Source: Paenibacillus camerounensis
GTDB taxonomy: Bacteria > Bacillota > Bacilli > Paenibacillales > Paenibacillaceae
DNA length: 64,000 bases
Assembly (NCBI RefSeq): GCF_000723885.1
Contig: NZ_CCDG010000057.1
Coordinates: 1-64,000 of the forward strand
Direction of reading: 5' to 3'
The position numbers were made by a program, and so were the translations under genes. The notes beneath the pieces were generated by a model. That model searched no databases, was not told where the DNA came from, and worked only from the letters and a program-made list of their open reading frames with translations. Shown piece by piece: positions 8,308 to 17,052 of the stretch; the stretch's first letter is position 1; every line of letters begins with the position of its first letter.

Positions 8308-9636
8308 ATGGGTACCATGACCAAGCCCCAGTACAAGGGGAAACGTTACCGTCTGGACAAACCGGAGCTCCTGGCTCCGGCGGGTAACCTCGAAAAATTG
8401 AAATTTGCCGTGCACTATGGTGCGGATGCAGTATATATTGGAGGACAGAAATACGGACTGCGCTCCGGGGCTGACAACTTCAGCTTCGAGGAAATGCGCG
8501 AGGGTGTTGAGTTCGCTAAAAAATACGGGGCAAAGGTATTTGTTGCCACTAATATCTATGCCCATAACGAAGATATCGCGGGGATCGAGGAATACCTGCG
8601 TAACCTGTATGAGGCGGGAATTGCCGCTATCATCGTAGCCGATCCGGCTATTGTTGATACCGCGCGCCGGCTGGTCCCTGGCCTGGAAGTGCATCTCAGC
8701 ACACAGCAGTCTACGCTGAACTGGCAGGCGGTATCCTTCTGGAAGGAAGAAGGGCTGCCGCGTGTCGTCCTGGGCCGCGAGACCAGCCTGGAAGAGATCG
8801 CCGAGATTAAAAAGCATGTTGACATCGAAATCGAGAGCTTCATCCACGGTGCGATGTGCTCCTCGTATTCCGGCCGCTGCGTGCTGTCCAACCATTTTAC
8901 AGACCGTGACTCCAACCGCGGAGGCTGCTGCCAATCCTGCCGCTGGAAGTATGACCTGTTCGAGGACGGACGTCCGGAAGGAACCTGGGTGTCGGAGGAG
9001 GATCAGGCGGAAGCTGCTCCGCCGCAGCATCTTTTACCGGGAGTAACCCAGCTGCCGCTGCATCAGCCTGAGGATAACCCGTTCACCATGGGCTCTAAGG
9101 ACCTGTGCATGCTGGAGAGCATTCCCGACCTGATCGAGGTGGGCATTGACAGCTTCAAAATCGAAGGCCGGATGAAATCGATCCACTATGTAGCCACTGT
9201 CGTGAATGCATACCGCAAGGCAATTGATTCCTACATGGCGGACCCTGAGAATTACGTGCTGAAGCCGGAATGGCTGGAAGAGCTTCAGAAGGCGGCGAAC
9301 CGTCCCCTGAATACCGGTTTCTTCTATGACACGCCGGATCACGAGGATCATATTTATGAGCCTGAGGAAAAAGCGGCACCGTATGATTTTGCCGGATTGG
9401 TGCTCGAATATGATTCGCAGAGCGGTACAGCGCTTGTGCAGCAGCGTAATCATTTTAAGCCGGGGCAGGAAGTTGAATTTTTCGGACCTGACAATACATT
9501 CTTTAAGCAGACCGTCGGCGAGCTGTGGGATGAAGCGGGGAATCCGCTTGATGCTGCCCGTCACCCGCTTCAAAAGGTGCGCATGAAGGTGGATCAGCCG
9601 GTTGCTTATTTTGACATGATGCGGAAAAGAAAATAA
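8308..9636 (+). CDS. U32 family peptidase-like tRNA hydroxylation protein TrhP2 (YrrO-like)
   Basis: A 442-residue U32 family protein. The family signature is intact: ESFIHGAMCSSYSGRCVLS with C184 and C191, then GGCCQSC, the Cys set thought to bind an iron-sulfur cluster. The C-terminal collagenase-like domain (about 350-440) is present, in contrast to the shorter partner gene upstream. B. subtilis YrrO and E. coli TrhP (YegQ) are the closest named relatives; they install 5-hydroxyuridine at tRNA position 34. ATG 8308 lies eight bases after GGAGGGGA; an upstream in-frame ATG (8290) precedes that ribosome site. Older annotations would say protease, for which there is no good evidence. Confidence 0.9.
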   Translation: MGTMTKPQYKGKRYRLDKPELLAPAGNLEKLKFAVHYGADAVYIGGQKYGLRSGADNFSFEEMREGVEFAKKYGAKVFVATNIYAHNEDIAGIEEYLRNLYEAGIAAIIVADPAIVDTARRLVPGLEVHLSTQQSTLNWQAVSFWKEEGLPRVVLGRETSLEEIAEIKKHVDIEIESFIHGAMCSSYSGRCVLSNHFTDRDSNRGGCCQSCRWKYDLFEDGRPEGTWVSEEDQAEAAPPQHLLPGVTQLPLHQPEDNPFTMGSKDLCMLESIPDLIEVGIDSFKIEGRMKSIHYVATVVNAYRKAIDSYMADPENYVLKPEWLEELQKAANRPLNTGFFYDTPDHEDHIYEPEEKAAPYDFAGLVLEYDSQSGTALVQQRNHFKPGQEVEFFGPDNTFFKQTVGELWDEAGNPLDAARHPLQKVRMKVDQPVAYFDMMRKRK

Positions 9637-9657
9637 CAAAAGCGTAAATGATAATAT

Positions 9658-9688
9658 AGGATGCCTCCACCTGCGGGGCGTCCTTTTT
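9658..9688 (+). terminator. Terminator after trhP2
   Basis: AGGATGCC / GGGGCGTCCT stem (with a G-T pair) followed by TTTTT. Confidence 0.7.
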
Positions 9689-9757
9689 GCGTATATGCAG
9701 AATGTGACAAAAGATTATAGAATATATAAAAATTCTCAGTTTAATTCTTGAAAAATC

Positions 9758-9785
9758 TAAGCATTTGGTCCTAATCAGCCGATAA
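9758..9785 (+). promoter_or_regulatory. SigD (flagellar/chemotaxis) type promoter of the first chemoreceptor
   Basis: TAAG (9758-9761), 16 bases, then GCCGATAA (9778-9785). The -10 element matches the sigma-28 consensus GCCGATAA exactly, and the downstream gene is a chemoreceptor, the classic SigD regulon target. Confidence 0.7.
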
Positions 9786-9836
9786 TAAAGGGTGAACGCT
9801 TACATACATCTTCTATTCTAACTGGCAGGTGATTGC

Positions 9837-12104
9837 ATGGGAATTCCCGAGCAGGAGAACAGAGAGAAAAAGCAGAAGGGGAGAAGGGTAAAAGTGAGGA
9901 AGAACAATAAACAAACACTCAAAGAACAGAAAGAACATCCTGATTCGGCAAAGGGGATAAAGCCGTCAGGGAAAGGCAAGGGTAAGATAAAAATGCCTGA
10001 TTTAAGCTTTAAAGGGGTGCTGCACGGCTCCGTCCGCCAGGTAAAGAGAGTAAATCCGATCCAATCAGTAGGGGTCAAGCTATTCCTGATTTTTCTCTCC
10101 TCTATCGTGGTGGTTGTGCTTCTTCTGGGACTCTTGTCGTATAACAAGGCTAAGACTACGATTAAAGATAATGTGTCGGAGGCGAACAGGCAGACCATTC
10201 TCCAGACCTCGGACAAGCTGGACATTATGCTTAACCAGTACGAGAATCTGGCGCTTCAGCTGTATTTCGATACCAAAATGCAAAGCGATCTGACCGCTCT
10301 GGTCTCTGCTGCATCCAATTATGATAGATTCGTCGCTACGGATGCAATCAGCAAGAAGCTGTCCAGCCAGACGACAACGGACTCTAATATTGTGGCGATT
10401 TCACTGATTCCGATTGAACCGGAAGAGGGCGTAATCTCAAGCGGCAATTCCAGTCTGAAGATGGAGGGAATCAGAGATCAGGAATGGTTCAAGACTGTGG
10501 TTGACCGGACTAAAGAATACACTGCTTACTATACAAAAGACGGTGAGTCGCTGCAGAACTACTGGTTCTCAACCTCTGTGCAAGGAAATGGCGGGAAGAA
10601 TGTCGCAATGGTAAGATCCTTGAAGACAATGGGTTCCGGTTCAGGGTTCATCTTGCTGCTTGAGCTGAAGAACTCACTGCTTGAGGATGCTTTCAAAAGT
10701 GTGTCGCTTGGCGAAGGCTCACGGATTCAGCTGGTTGATCCGGATGGTACTGTAGTAGCCTCCTCTGTACCTGCTGATGACGGAACGGCTTCGGAATTCA
10801 GCTTCATTAAGGACAGCAAGGATGCAACTAACAGCCGGGAAGCCAAAAACGGGGAAGGCAAGGATGTGCTGGCCGTATTCGGAACGCTTACCAAGGCTGA
10901 CTGGAAGCTAACCGGAATCATTCCTACAGGTGAACTGGTAAAAGCTGCGGCGCCTATTCTGTTCACCACGTTTATGGCTGCACTTGTAGCAGCTCTGCTT
11001 GCTGTAGTACTGGGCTTCTGGATGGTGCGGATGATCGCCCAGCCGCTGGCCCGCCTGAAGGACCTGATGGTTCAAGGGGCAAAAGGAGATCTTAGTGTTC
11101 GGACTGAATTTGTCTCGAAGGATGAAATCGGCCAGCTCTCAGACTCTTTTAATATGATGATGGAGCGAATTACTGATCTGGTGGCGCAGACCACCGATAC
11201 AGCACGTGAAGTATTGGAGACTGCTGGTGAGCTTGGTGATGCTTCCCGCAAAACCGCTATCTCTGCCAAGGAAATTGCTGCAGCCACTGAAGAGATTGCG
11301 GGCGGCGCAGGCAGTCTGGCGCTCGAGGCAGAGCGCGGCAGTGAGCTGACCGATCTGATCGGTACCCAGATGCAGAGTGTGGTAGCTGCCAATGCGGCAA
11401 TGGATGAAGCGGCGCATACGGTCGGCGAAGCCAGCGGACACGGTGCCAAGCAGCTGGAGGCCCTGCTGGAGAAGACGGGTCTGATCGGTGAGAAGACAGG
11501 GGCGCTGGTGTCCCGGGTCAACAATCTGAAGGATACAGTATACTCTGTCGTTAAAGTGCTTGACGTGATGAAGAATATTACCCAGCAGACGAATATCTTG
11601 TCGTTGAATGCAACGATTGAAGCAGCGAGAGCCGGTGAGGCAGGCCGCGGATTTATGGTGGTGGCCGGAGAAGTCCGGCAGCTGGCTGATCAGTCCAAGC
11701 AGTCGATTGCCCTGGTAGCCGGCATCATTGATAATATTGTCACTGAAATGAACGGAACCGTAGAGGAGCTGTCCGAAGTGGCTCCGCTCTTCAAAGAGCA
11801 GATGACGTCAGTGAAGAGTACAAGTGATATCTTTGTTTCGGTGCAGGCTCAAATGGAGGATTTCATTGCAAGTCTGGAGTCTGTTACAAGCGCGATAGGC
11901 AGCCTAAGCCATTCACAGGGTGTGCTGTCTGATGCCATGGGCAATGTAAGCGCAGTGGCACAGCAATCGTCGGCTACCTCCCAAGAGGTGGCTTCACTCA
12001 GCAGCGAGCAGCAGAATGTGAGCGATCAGCTGGTATCCCTGTCCGGCAAGCTGGAGGTTGCTTCGAACCAGCTGAAGGACAAGCTGGCGTTATTTACGAT
12101 CTAA
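9837..12104 (+). CDS. Methyl-accepting chemotaxis protein (chemoreceptor 1)
   Basis: A 755-residue transmembrane chemoreceptor. An unusually long, lysine-rich cytoplasmic N-tail (about 80 residues) precedes TM1 (81-101); a cache-type extracellular sensor (about 102-370) follows, then TM2 (about 372-394), HAMP (about 395-450) and the signalling coiled coil with the conserved hairpin tip [21 protein letters not shown]. It should signal to CheA/CheW at the cell pole; the ligand cannot be read from sequence. It is paralogous along its length to the receptor at 18288, sharing sensor motifs (SLG...IQL) and nearly the same tip. A SigD-type promoter lies 52 bases upstream. Confidence 0.92.
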   Translation: MGIPEQENREKKQKGRRVKVRKNNKQTLKEQKEHPDSAKGIKPSGKGKGKIKMPDLSFKGVLHGSVRQVKRVNPIQSVGVKLFLIFLSSIVVVVLLLGLLSYNKAKTTIKDNVSEANRQTILQTSDKLDIMLNQYENLALQLYFDTKMQSDLTALVSAASNYDRFVATDAISKKLSSQTTTDSNIVAISLIPIEPEEGVISSGNSSLKMEGIRDQEWFKTVVDRTKEYTAYYTKDGESLQNYWFSTSVQGNGGKNVAMVRSLKTMGSGSGFILLLELKNSLLEDAFKSVSLGEGSRIQLVDPDGTVVASSVPADDGTASEFSFIKDSKDATNSREAKNGEGKDVLAVFGTLTKADWKLTGIIPTGELVKAAAPILFTTFMAALVAALLAVVLGFWMVRMIAQPLARLKDLMVQGAKGDLSVRTEFVSKDEIGQLSDSFNMMMERITDLVAQTTDTAREVLETAGELGDASRKTAISAKEIAAATEEIAGGAGSLALEAERGSELTDLIGTQMQSVVAANAAMDEAAHTVGEASGHGAKQLEALLEKTGLIGEKTGALVSRVNNLKDTVYSVVKVLDVMKNITQQTNILSLNATIEAARAGEAGRGFMVVAGEVRQLADQSKQSIALVAGIIDNIVTEMNGTVEELSEVAPLFKEQMTSVKSTSDIFVSVQAQMEDFIASLESVTSAIGSLSHSQGVLSDAMGNVSAVAQQSSATSQEVASLSSEQQNVSDQLVSLSGKLEVASNQLKDKLALFTI

Positions 12105-12136
12105 CTTTAATTAGTATAGTTAATCCTGGCGAACAT

Positions 12137-12181
12137 GCAGGCTGTTTCTTCCCTTGTGAAGAAGCAGCCTGTTATGCTTTT
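12137..12181 (+). terminator. Probable terminator after chemoreceptor 1
   Basis: A 14-bp imperfect stem (12138-12151 with 12158-12171) with a short loop, followed by the T-rich TTATGCTTTT; the T tract is interrupted, so efficiency is uncertain. Confidence 0.55.
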
Positions 12182-12193
12182 AGGGGCAGGTTC

Positions 12194-12222
12194 TTGTGTA
12201 TAAGGGAAACGGCAAGTATAAT
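12194..12222 (+). promoter_or_regulatory. Sigma-A promoter of the LacI-family gene
   Basis: TTGTGT (12194-12199), a 17-base spacer and TATAAT (12217-12222). Confidence 0.7.
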
Positions 12223-12275
12223 TATTTTGTTAGGTAAAAGTTATGATAACGGAATCAACCGCTGGAGGAATACAT

Positions 12276-13340
12276 ATGGCTAAAAAAGTTACAATGCAGA
12301 TCATAGCAGACCATCTCGGAGTATCCAAATTCGTCGTCTCGAAATCCCTGTCCGGCAAGGAGGGAGTTAATGAAACAACGAGAGAAAGAGTCATTCAGGC
12401 GGCCTCACAGCTTGGTTATTTCACGCAAAAAAATGCATACATGCAGAGCACCAAACGCACTGCCCAAGCGGCCGGCGGTGACCGCAACAAGCAGTCGGTG
12501 CTGGTGCTGATGCCTAATATCCGTTCCCAGACGCAGGATTCGCTGTATTGGGGCAAAATTGTAGACGGCATCGCCTTAGCACTGGATGAACAGGGGCTGG
12601 GCATGGTAATTGTCTCGGAGCACCGTGCGGACAACTTCGTTAATATTTTGAATCCCGGCGGCCTGCTGGGACTGGTCGGTGTAGGTACAATATCAACCTC
12701 ACTGCTGCTGGAGGTTCACCGGATCGGCCTGCCGATGGTGCTGATTGATCACGAGGACCCGCTGATTCCAAGCGACACTGTATTTGCGAACAATATGGAC
12801 TCCATGTCGAGGCTGAGCAATCATCTGCTGGGAATCGGCCACACACAGCAGCATTTCATTGGCCCGATCCGTTATTCCCGCAGCTTCCGGGACCGCTGGA
12901 TCGGCTTCCGCAGTGCGCTTGAAGAAGGAGGAATCCAGCCTCAGCAGGGTAATGATGTGCTGCTGATGCAGGAAGGGATGGATTCGCTTGTTTTTCATGA
13001 GGAATTCAAGCAGTGGCTGTTGAAGCGGAAGCATGAGGGGAATGTCCCGACTGCACTGCTGTGCGGCAATGATTTTATTGCCCTGACAGTATGTGAAGTG
13101 CTTGAGGAGGAGGGGATGTCCGTTCCTGAGGCTATCTCCGTGACCGGCTTTGACAATATTGACGATGCTGCCAGAGGTATTCCCCCGCTGACTACTGTGC
13201 ATGTCCCTAAGGAAGCGATGGGGCGGGCCGCGGTCGAGAAGCTGCTGCACCGGATTAACAGCCCGTCTTCACCGCTGGAAAAAATCCTAATCGCCGCTGA
13301 TATTGTCCACAGGGATTCGGTGACAGAGCCGCGTAGCTGA
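12276..13340 (+). CDS. LacI family transcriptional regulator
   Basis: A 354-residue repressor-type regulator. The N-terminal helix-turn-helix (residues about 5-50: MQIIADHLGVSKFVVSKSLSG) is followed by a periplasmic-binding-protein-like effector domain (about 70-350) with VTGFDNIDDAARGIPPLTTVHVP near the end, normal for the family. The start at ATG 12276 is set by GGAGGA six bases upstream. It lies between a chemoreceptor and small genes, 1.3 kb from the minus-strand mannan genes, and could control them or itself, but nothing in the sequence proves a target. Confidence 0.92.
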   Translation: MAKKVTMQIIADHLGVSKFVVSKSLSGKEGVNETTRERVIQAASQLGYFTQKNAYMQSTKRTAQAAGGDRNKQSVLVLMPNIRSQTQDSLYWGKIVDGIALALDEQGLGMVIVSEHRADNFVNILNPGGLLGLVGVGTISTSLLLEVHRIGLPMVLIDHEDPLIPSDTVFANNMDSMSRLSNHLLGIGHTQQHFIGPIRYSRSFRDRWIGFRSALEEGGIQPQQGNDVLLMQEGMDSLVFHEEFKQWLLKRKHEGNVPTALLCGNDFIALTVCEVLEEEGMSVPEAISVTGFDNIDDAARGIPPLTTVHVPKEAMGRAAVEKLLHRINSPSSPLEKILIAADIVHRDSVTEPRS

Positions 13341-13385
13341 ACGTGTCTTAAAATTTATTATCTTTTAATTGGAGTGAACAAACGG

Positions 13386-13715
13386 ATGAGTTATGATGTG
13401 CACATTACCCGGACGGAACACTGGACGGAGAGCGGAAGCAATCCGATTTCCCTGGAGGAAGCAAAAGCGTATTTTGCCGGACAGGCAGATTTTAATTACA
13501 GCAGCGGTCTTTCAGTAAAGAGTCCATTTGGAACACTGGATATTGCCGGGGACTTTTTTAACTGGCTGGCGGAAGAAGAGGAACAGATCTCTTTTAAATA
13601 CACGGACGGGCGGATTACGGTAGCGGGTGCGGATGATTTTGTAATTGAGAAGATGATCGGGGTTGCTGCCGGGCTGAGTGCTAAAGTACAGGGGGACGAC
13701 GGGGAGAACTATTAG
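13386..13715 (+). CDS. Hypothetical protein, 109 residues
   Basis: Small soluble protein beginning MSYDVHITRTEHW with ISLEEAKAYF, then a beta-rich centre (FGTLDIAGDFFNWLAEEEEQISFKY is split over about residues 46-70). I do not recognise a named family with certainty; proteins starting MSYDVxITR are common small hypotheticals in Firmicutes. GGAG lies 12 bases before ATG 13386, a long spacing; GTG 13374 abuts the same site. It follows the LacI gene by 45 bases and may be co-transcribed. No signal peptide or membrane segment. Confidence 0.65.
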   Translation: MSYDVHITRTEHWTESGSNPISLEEAKAYFAGQADFNYSSGLSVKSPFGTLDIAGDFFNWLAEEEEQISFKYTDGRITVAGADDFVIEKMIGVAAGLSAKVQGDDGENY

Positions 13716-13842
13716 ATTCCGGATGCAGACCGGTCTGTGAAGATATCGATTCTGCGCTGGAGGGCACTCCGGAGGCATTTATTGCTGTCTAAGCGCTGTA
13801 TGCCGCCGGTGAAGTGCCTGGCTTAAACAGTGTAAGCTGTAA

Positions 13843-14265
13843 TCAATCTGGAAGCTCCCAGGCCGGGTTCCAGGCCACCTCCCATAAATGCCCGTCAGGG
13901 TCCTGAAAATAGGCGGCATACCCTCCATAGAAGGTATCGTGAGCAGGTACGGTAATGACCGCGCCGGCCTGCCGCACTTCGGCGATAAGCAGGTCTACTT
14001 CTTCACGGCTGCCTACATTGTGGGCCAGAGAAAACTCAGTCGGACTGGCGGGAGTCTGCGGTAGCCTGCTGTCATGGGCCAAATCCCTGCGTTTCCAGAG
14101 AGCCAGCCTGAGACCTGCCTGCAGCTCAAAAAAAGCAACAGCCCCGTGCTCGAATTCCGTCCCGATAATTCCCTCTGTCGGCAGGCCAAGCCCGTCACGG
14201 TAGAACGCCAGCGACCGCTCCAGATCATCCACCCCTAGCGTTATAACGGAAATACGCGGTTTCAT
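13843..14265 (-). CDS. VOC family protein (glyoxalase/bleomycin-resistance fold)
   Basis: A 140-residue vicinal-oxygen-chelate protein. Two beta-alpha-beta-beta-beta modules are visible: ISVITLGVDDLERSLAFYRDGLG at the N terminus (residues about 4-26) and YFQDPDGHLWEVAWNP at the C terminus, the latter carrying the usual metal-site Glu. The substrate is unknown; similar proteins are annotated as glyoxalase or dioxygenase relatives. GAGGAGG upstream of ATG 14265 supports the start. It stands alone between the 109-residue hypothetical gene and a repeat-bearing gap. Confidence 0.85.
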   Translation of the reverse strand: MKPRISVITLGVDDLERSLAFYRDGLGLPTEGIIGTEFEHGAVAFFELQAGLRLALWKRRDLAHDSRLPQTPASPTEFSLAHNVGSREEVDLLIAEVRQAGAVITVPAHDTFYGGYAAYFQDPDGHLWEVAWNPAWELPD

Positions 14266-14367
14266 CTCTTAACCTCCTCGTAGCTATTTCGGCTCTGATT
14301 CCATTGTACCCTGTTAGCAGAACTGGAAAACATCACTTCATAGGGATGGATAGTGTCTTCATCAAAA

Positions 14368-14552
14368 TAAGTGGAATTTCACCCGCTAAATCCTTCTCAA
14401 TCCCGGCTGTAAGGATATTAGTGGGAAAAAGTCCGCTAAAAATAACCGAATTACCTGAAAAGTGGTATCTCGTACGAAATAGCTGGCGGTTTTCCAACTA
14501 ATCATTGAAAATACTTATTTTCCCTGGAATTAGATGGAGAAAATCGAACTAA
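14368..14552. repeat. Array of four 23-bp imperfect palindromes (period about 50/61 bp)
   Basis: Four 23-base units begin at 14368, 14418, 14479 and 14530. They fit TTAGTGG, nine variable bases, CCGCTAA, with both ends complementary, so each is a degenerate palindrome. Spacings are 50, 61 and 51. A matching array with spacings 61 and 51 lies at 32560-32694. The 390-base gap around it holds nothing else except a terminator. Confidence 0.6.
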
Positions 14553-14585
14553 CCGGTAAACGCATATAACAAGCATATAAAAGGC

Positions 14586-14636
14586 GAACAGGCGCCGTCT
14601 GCAGATACGTTGAGCTCTGCCGGGCGGCGCCTGTTC
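14586..14636 (-). terminator. Terminator of the mannan operon
   Basis: Perfect 12-bp inverted repeat GAACAGGCGCCG / CGGCGCCTGTTC with a 27-base loop; T-rich sequence follows on both strands, so it may work both ways. It lies just beyond the stop of the GH130 gene. Confidence 0.8.
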
Positions 14637-14655
14637 TTTTGCATGTTATTAACAA

Positions 14656-15828
14656 TTAGAGCTGCAGATTGCGGTTAATCAGTTCGATACGCTGCTGGAC
14701 GCAGGCGTAGGAGCGCAGCGGATCTTCCGGCGTGTTCAGCACGTAATCGAGCATCTGGTCGACTGTGGTGGTTGCTACATGCACCCGGGTATCTGAGGAT
14801 GCGTAATAGATGTAGATTTCCCCGTTGTCACGGGCGATTACACCGTTACAGAATACGACATTCGAGACATCACCGACGCGTTCTTCCCCGTCCGGTGCAA
14901 TGAAGTGTCCGCCTGGAGCATGGGTAACCTTGTTAGGTTCATTAAGGTCAGAGAGGAACACATACAGCACATAACGCAGACCCGCAGCAGTATTACGTAC
15001 GCCGTGGGCGATGTGAAGCCAGCCGCGCGGGGTTTTGATCGGAGCGGGTCCCTGGCCGTTCTTCACTTCCTTGACGGTATGATAGTAGCGCTGGTCGATG
15101 ATCGTCTCGCTACCGATGACCGCATTCTCAATCGTATCGGATAGCCCCCAGCCAATGCCGCCGCCGGAGCCGGCATCGATGAAGCCGTCCTGCGGACGGG
15201 TGTAGAAGGCGTATTTACCTTCAATAAACTCCGGATGCAGCACGACGTTACGCTGCTGGGCGGAGCCGGTCCGCAGGTCGGCTAGACGCTCCCAGCTCTT
15301 CAGGTCTCTGGTGCGGGCGATACCGCACTGTGCCACTGCACTGGACAGGTCGCCATGCGGCGCATCGGGGTCCTTGCGCTCGGTACAGAACAGCCCGTAG
15401 ATCCAGCCGTCTTCATGCTTGGTAAGGCGCATATCATAGACGTTGACGTCCGGTTCTCCGGTCTCAGGCAGAACAACCGGATGATCCCAGAAACGGAAAC
15501 CGTCCACTCCGCTGTCACTCTCGGCGACGGCAAAGAAGGATTTACGGTCGTTGCCTTCAACACGGGCTATGATATAGAATTTGCCGTCCAGCTCAATTGC
15601 TCCGGGATTGAAGACACCGTTTACGCCGATCCGCTCTGCAAAGTAAGGATTAGTCTCAGGGTTATAATCATAGCGCCAGATCAGCGGAGCGTGCTCTGCG
15701 GTCAGCAGCGGATAAACGTACCGGTCGTATATCCCGTTGCCGTAGGGCAGCCTTTCATTTTTACGGGCAATCAGGGTCTCGTACCGCTGTGTCAGCTGTG
15801 CCTTGCGTTCTTCGAATGATGCTGTCAT
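14656..15828 (-). CDS. GH130 4-O-beta-D-mannosyl-D-glucose phosphorylase
   Basis: A 390-residue GH130 phosphorylase, expected to split mannosyl-(1,4)-glucose with phosphate into alpha-mannose 1-phosphate and glucose. The family's five-bladed propeller features include [44 protein letters not shown] and the late [10 protein letters not shown]; length and motifs match the GH130_1 mannosylglucose phosphorylases. Its ATG overlaps the stop of the cellobiose 2-epimerase gene by one base (TAATG), and the epimerase makes exactly this enzyme's substrate, which supports the assignment. No signal peptide: cytoplasmic. Confidence 0.9.
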   Translation of the reverse strand: MTASFEERKAQLTQRYETLIARKNERLPYGNGIYDRYVYPLLTAEHAPLIWRYDYNPETNPYFAERIGVNGVFNPGAIELDGKFYIIARVEGNDRKSFFAVAESDSGVDGFRFWDHPVVLPETGEPDVNVYDMRLTKHEDGWIYGLFCTERKDPDAPHGDLSSAVAQCGIARTRDLKSWERLADLRTGSAQQRNVVLHPEFIEGKYAFYTRPQDGFIDAGSGGGIGWGLSDTIENAVIGSETIIDQRYYHTVKEVKNGQGPAPIKTPRGWLHIAHGVRNTAAGLRYVLYVFLSDLNEPNKVTHAPGGHFIAPDGEERVGDVSNVVFCNGVIARDNGEIYIYYASSDTRVHVATTTVDQMLDYVLNTPEDPLRSYACVQQRIELINRNLQL

Positions 15829-17042
15829 TAGTGAGTCTCCTTTACGGCGGCCTGCAGGCGTCCGATCATTTCGAAGCAGGCTCTGCTGTTATGATAAGGG
15901 CACTTCCAGGCACTGACCTTAGGCGCGTGAGCCAGAGGCTGCAGATGCTCATCCACCGCCCAGTACCATTCACCGAGCTTATGGTCAACGATATAACGGT
16001 CGATAAATTCCCATACTGCGGCCGAGGCATCCAGATAACGTGTATCCTGTGTCAGCTGATAAGCATTATAAAAGCCGACCATTGCTTCAGCCTGGGGCCA
16101 CCAGTCCTTTTCCTCATTCAGCAGGCCGCTCGGTACAGCCTCGTTCCAGATTCCGCCGTCTCTATCGATTCCTTCAGCCAGAACCGCTTCGGCCATAGTA
16201 ACGGCAACCTTACGCACACGCTCCAGCAGCGCTTCATCACCCAGCACCTCAACTGCCTCCACCAGCAGCCAGCTGCCTTCAATATCGTGTCCGTAGGAGG
16301 TGATGTCCGATTTGATATGCCACTCTTCATCCATGAACAGGTGGAAATGCCGGTCTTGGTCATCAACGATATGGTCAAGCATCGTGTTAATCAGCTCGGC
16401 CAGCTTCACCCGCAGCTCCTCGGATTTCCATACCCGGTACAGCCCGGTATAGCCCTCAAGGACGTGCAGATGGGTATTCATTGATTTTTTCTCATTCATA
16501 TCCTTATCGCTGAGCGACAATTCATCGGTAACCTCCCATTCGCGGGAGAGTGCTTCAATATAGCCTTTATAAAGAGGGTCATAGCTGTGCTTCTCCAGGA
16601 CGCGGAAGATCTCTACAGCAAGCTCAAGCGCATTCTGATCTCCGGTAGCATGATGGTATTCAGCCAACGCATAGATGGCAAAAGCCTGGCCGTACACCTG
16701 CTTCTTAGGCTGGGAAGGGGCACCGGATGCATCAACCATCCAGTACAGTCCGCCATATTCCTTATCGAGGAAATGCTCCAGCAGATAACGGTAAGCGCGT
16801 TCCGCCATACTGAGATATTCCGCTGAACCATAGGTGCGGTAAGCTGTAGCAAAGGTCCAGAGAATCCGCGCATTAAGCACCAGGCTCTTCTCGGCTCCGG
16901 CAATCACGTTGAGCTGATTATCAATTTCGCCGACAAAGCCGCCGTGCTCTTCATCCAGTGTGTGCTTGATCCAGAAGCCGAGAATATTGTTCTGCAACTC
17001 GTTCGTAAGTGCGTTCAGCCATGCTTCAGTTGTTATTGTCAT
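15828..17042 (-). CDS. Cellobiose 2-epimerase (AGE family)
   Basis: A 404-residue (alpha/alpha)6-barrel epimerase that converts mannobiose to mannosylglucose (and cellobiose to glucosylmannose). The three histidine-bearing signatures of the enzyme are present: [26 protein letters not shown] and [14 protein letters not shown], the same motifs seen in ruminococcal cellobiose 2-epimerase rather than in N-acetylglucosamine epimerases. The position between a mannanase and a mannosylglucose phosphorylase fits the mannobiose role. The ribosome site AGGAGTG is 11 bases before ATG, a somewhat long spacing. Cytoplasmic. Confidence 0.93.
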   Translation of the reverse strand: MTITTEAWLNALTNELQNNILGFWIKHTLDEEHGGFVGEIDNQLNVIAGAEKSLVLNARILWTFATAYRTYGSAEYLSMAERAYRYLLEHFLDKEYGGLYWMVDASGAPSQPKKQVYGQAFAIYALAEYHHATGDQNALELAVEIFRVLEKHSYDPLYKGYIEALSREWEVTDELSLSDKDMNEKKSMNTHLHVLEGYTGLYRVWKSEELRVKLAELINTMLDHIVDDQDRHFHLFMDEEWHIKSDITSYGHDIEGSWLLVEAVEVLGDEALLERVRKVAVTMAEAVLAEGIDRDGGIWNEAVPSGLLNEEKDWWPQAEAMVGFYNAYQLTQDTRYLDASAAVWEFIDRYIVDHKLGEWYWAVDEHLQPLAHAPKVSAWKCPYHNSRACFEMIGRLQAAVKETH

Positions 17043-17052
17043 AATGTAACAT

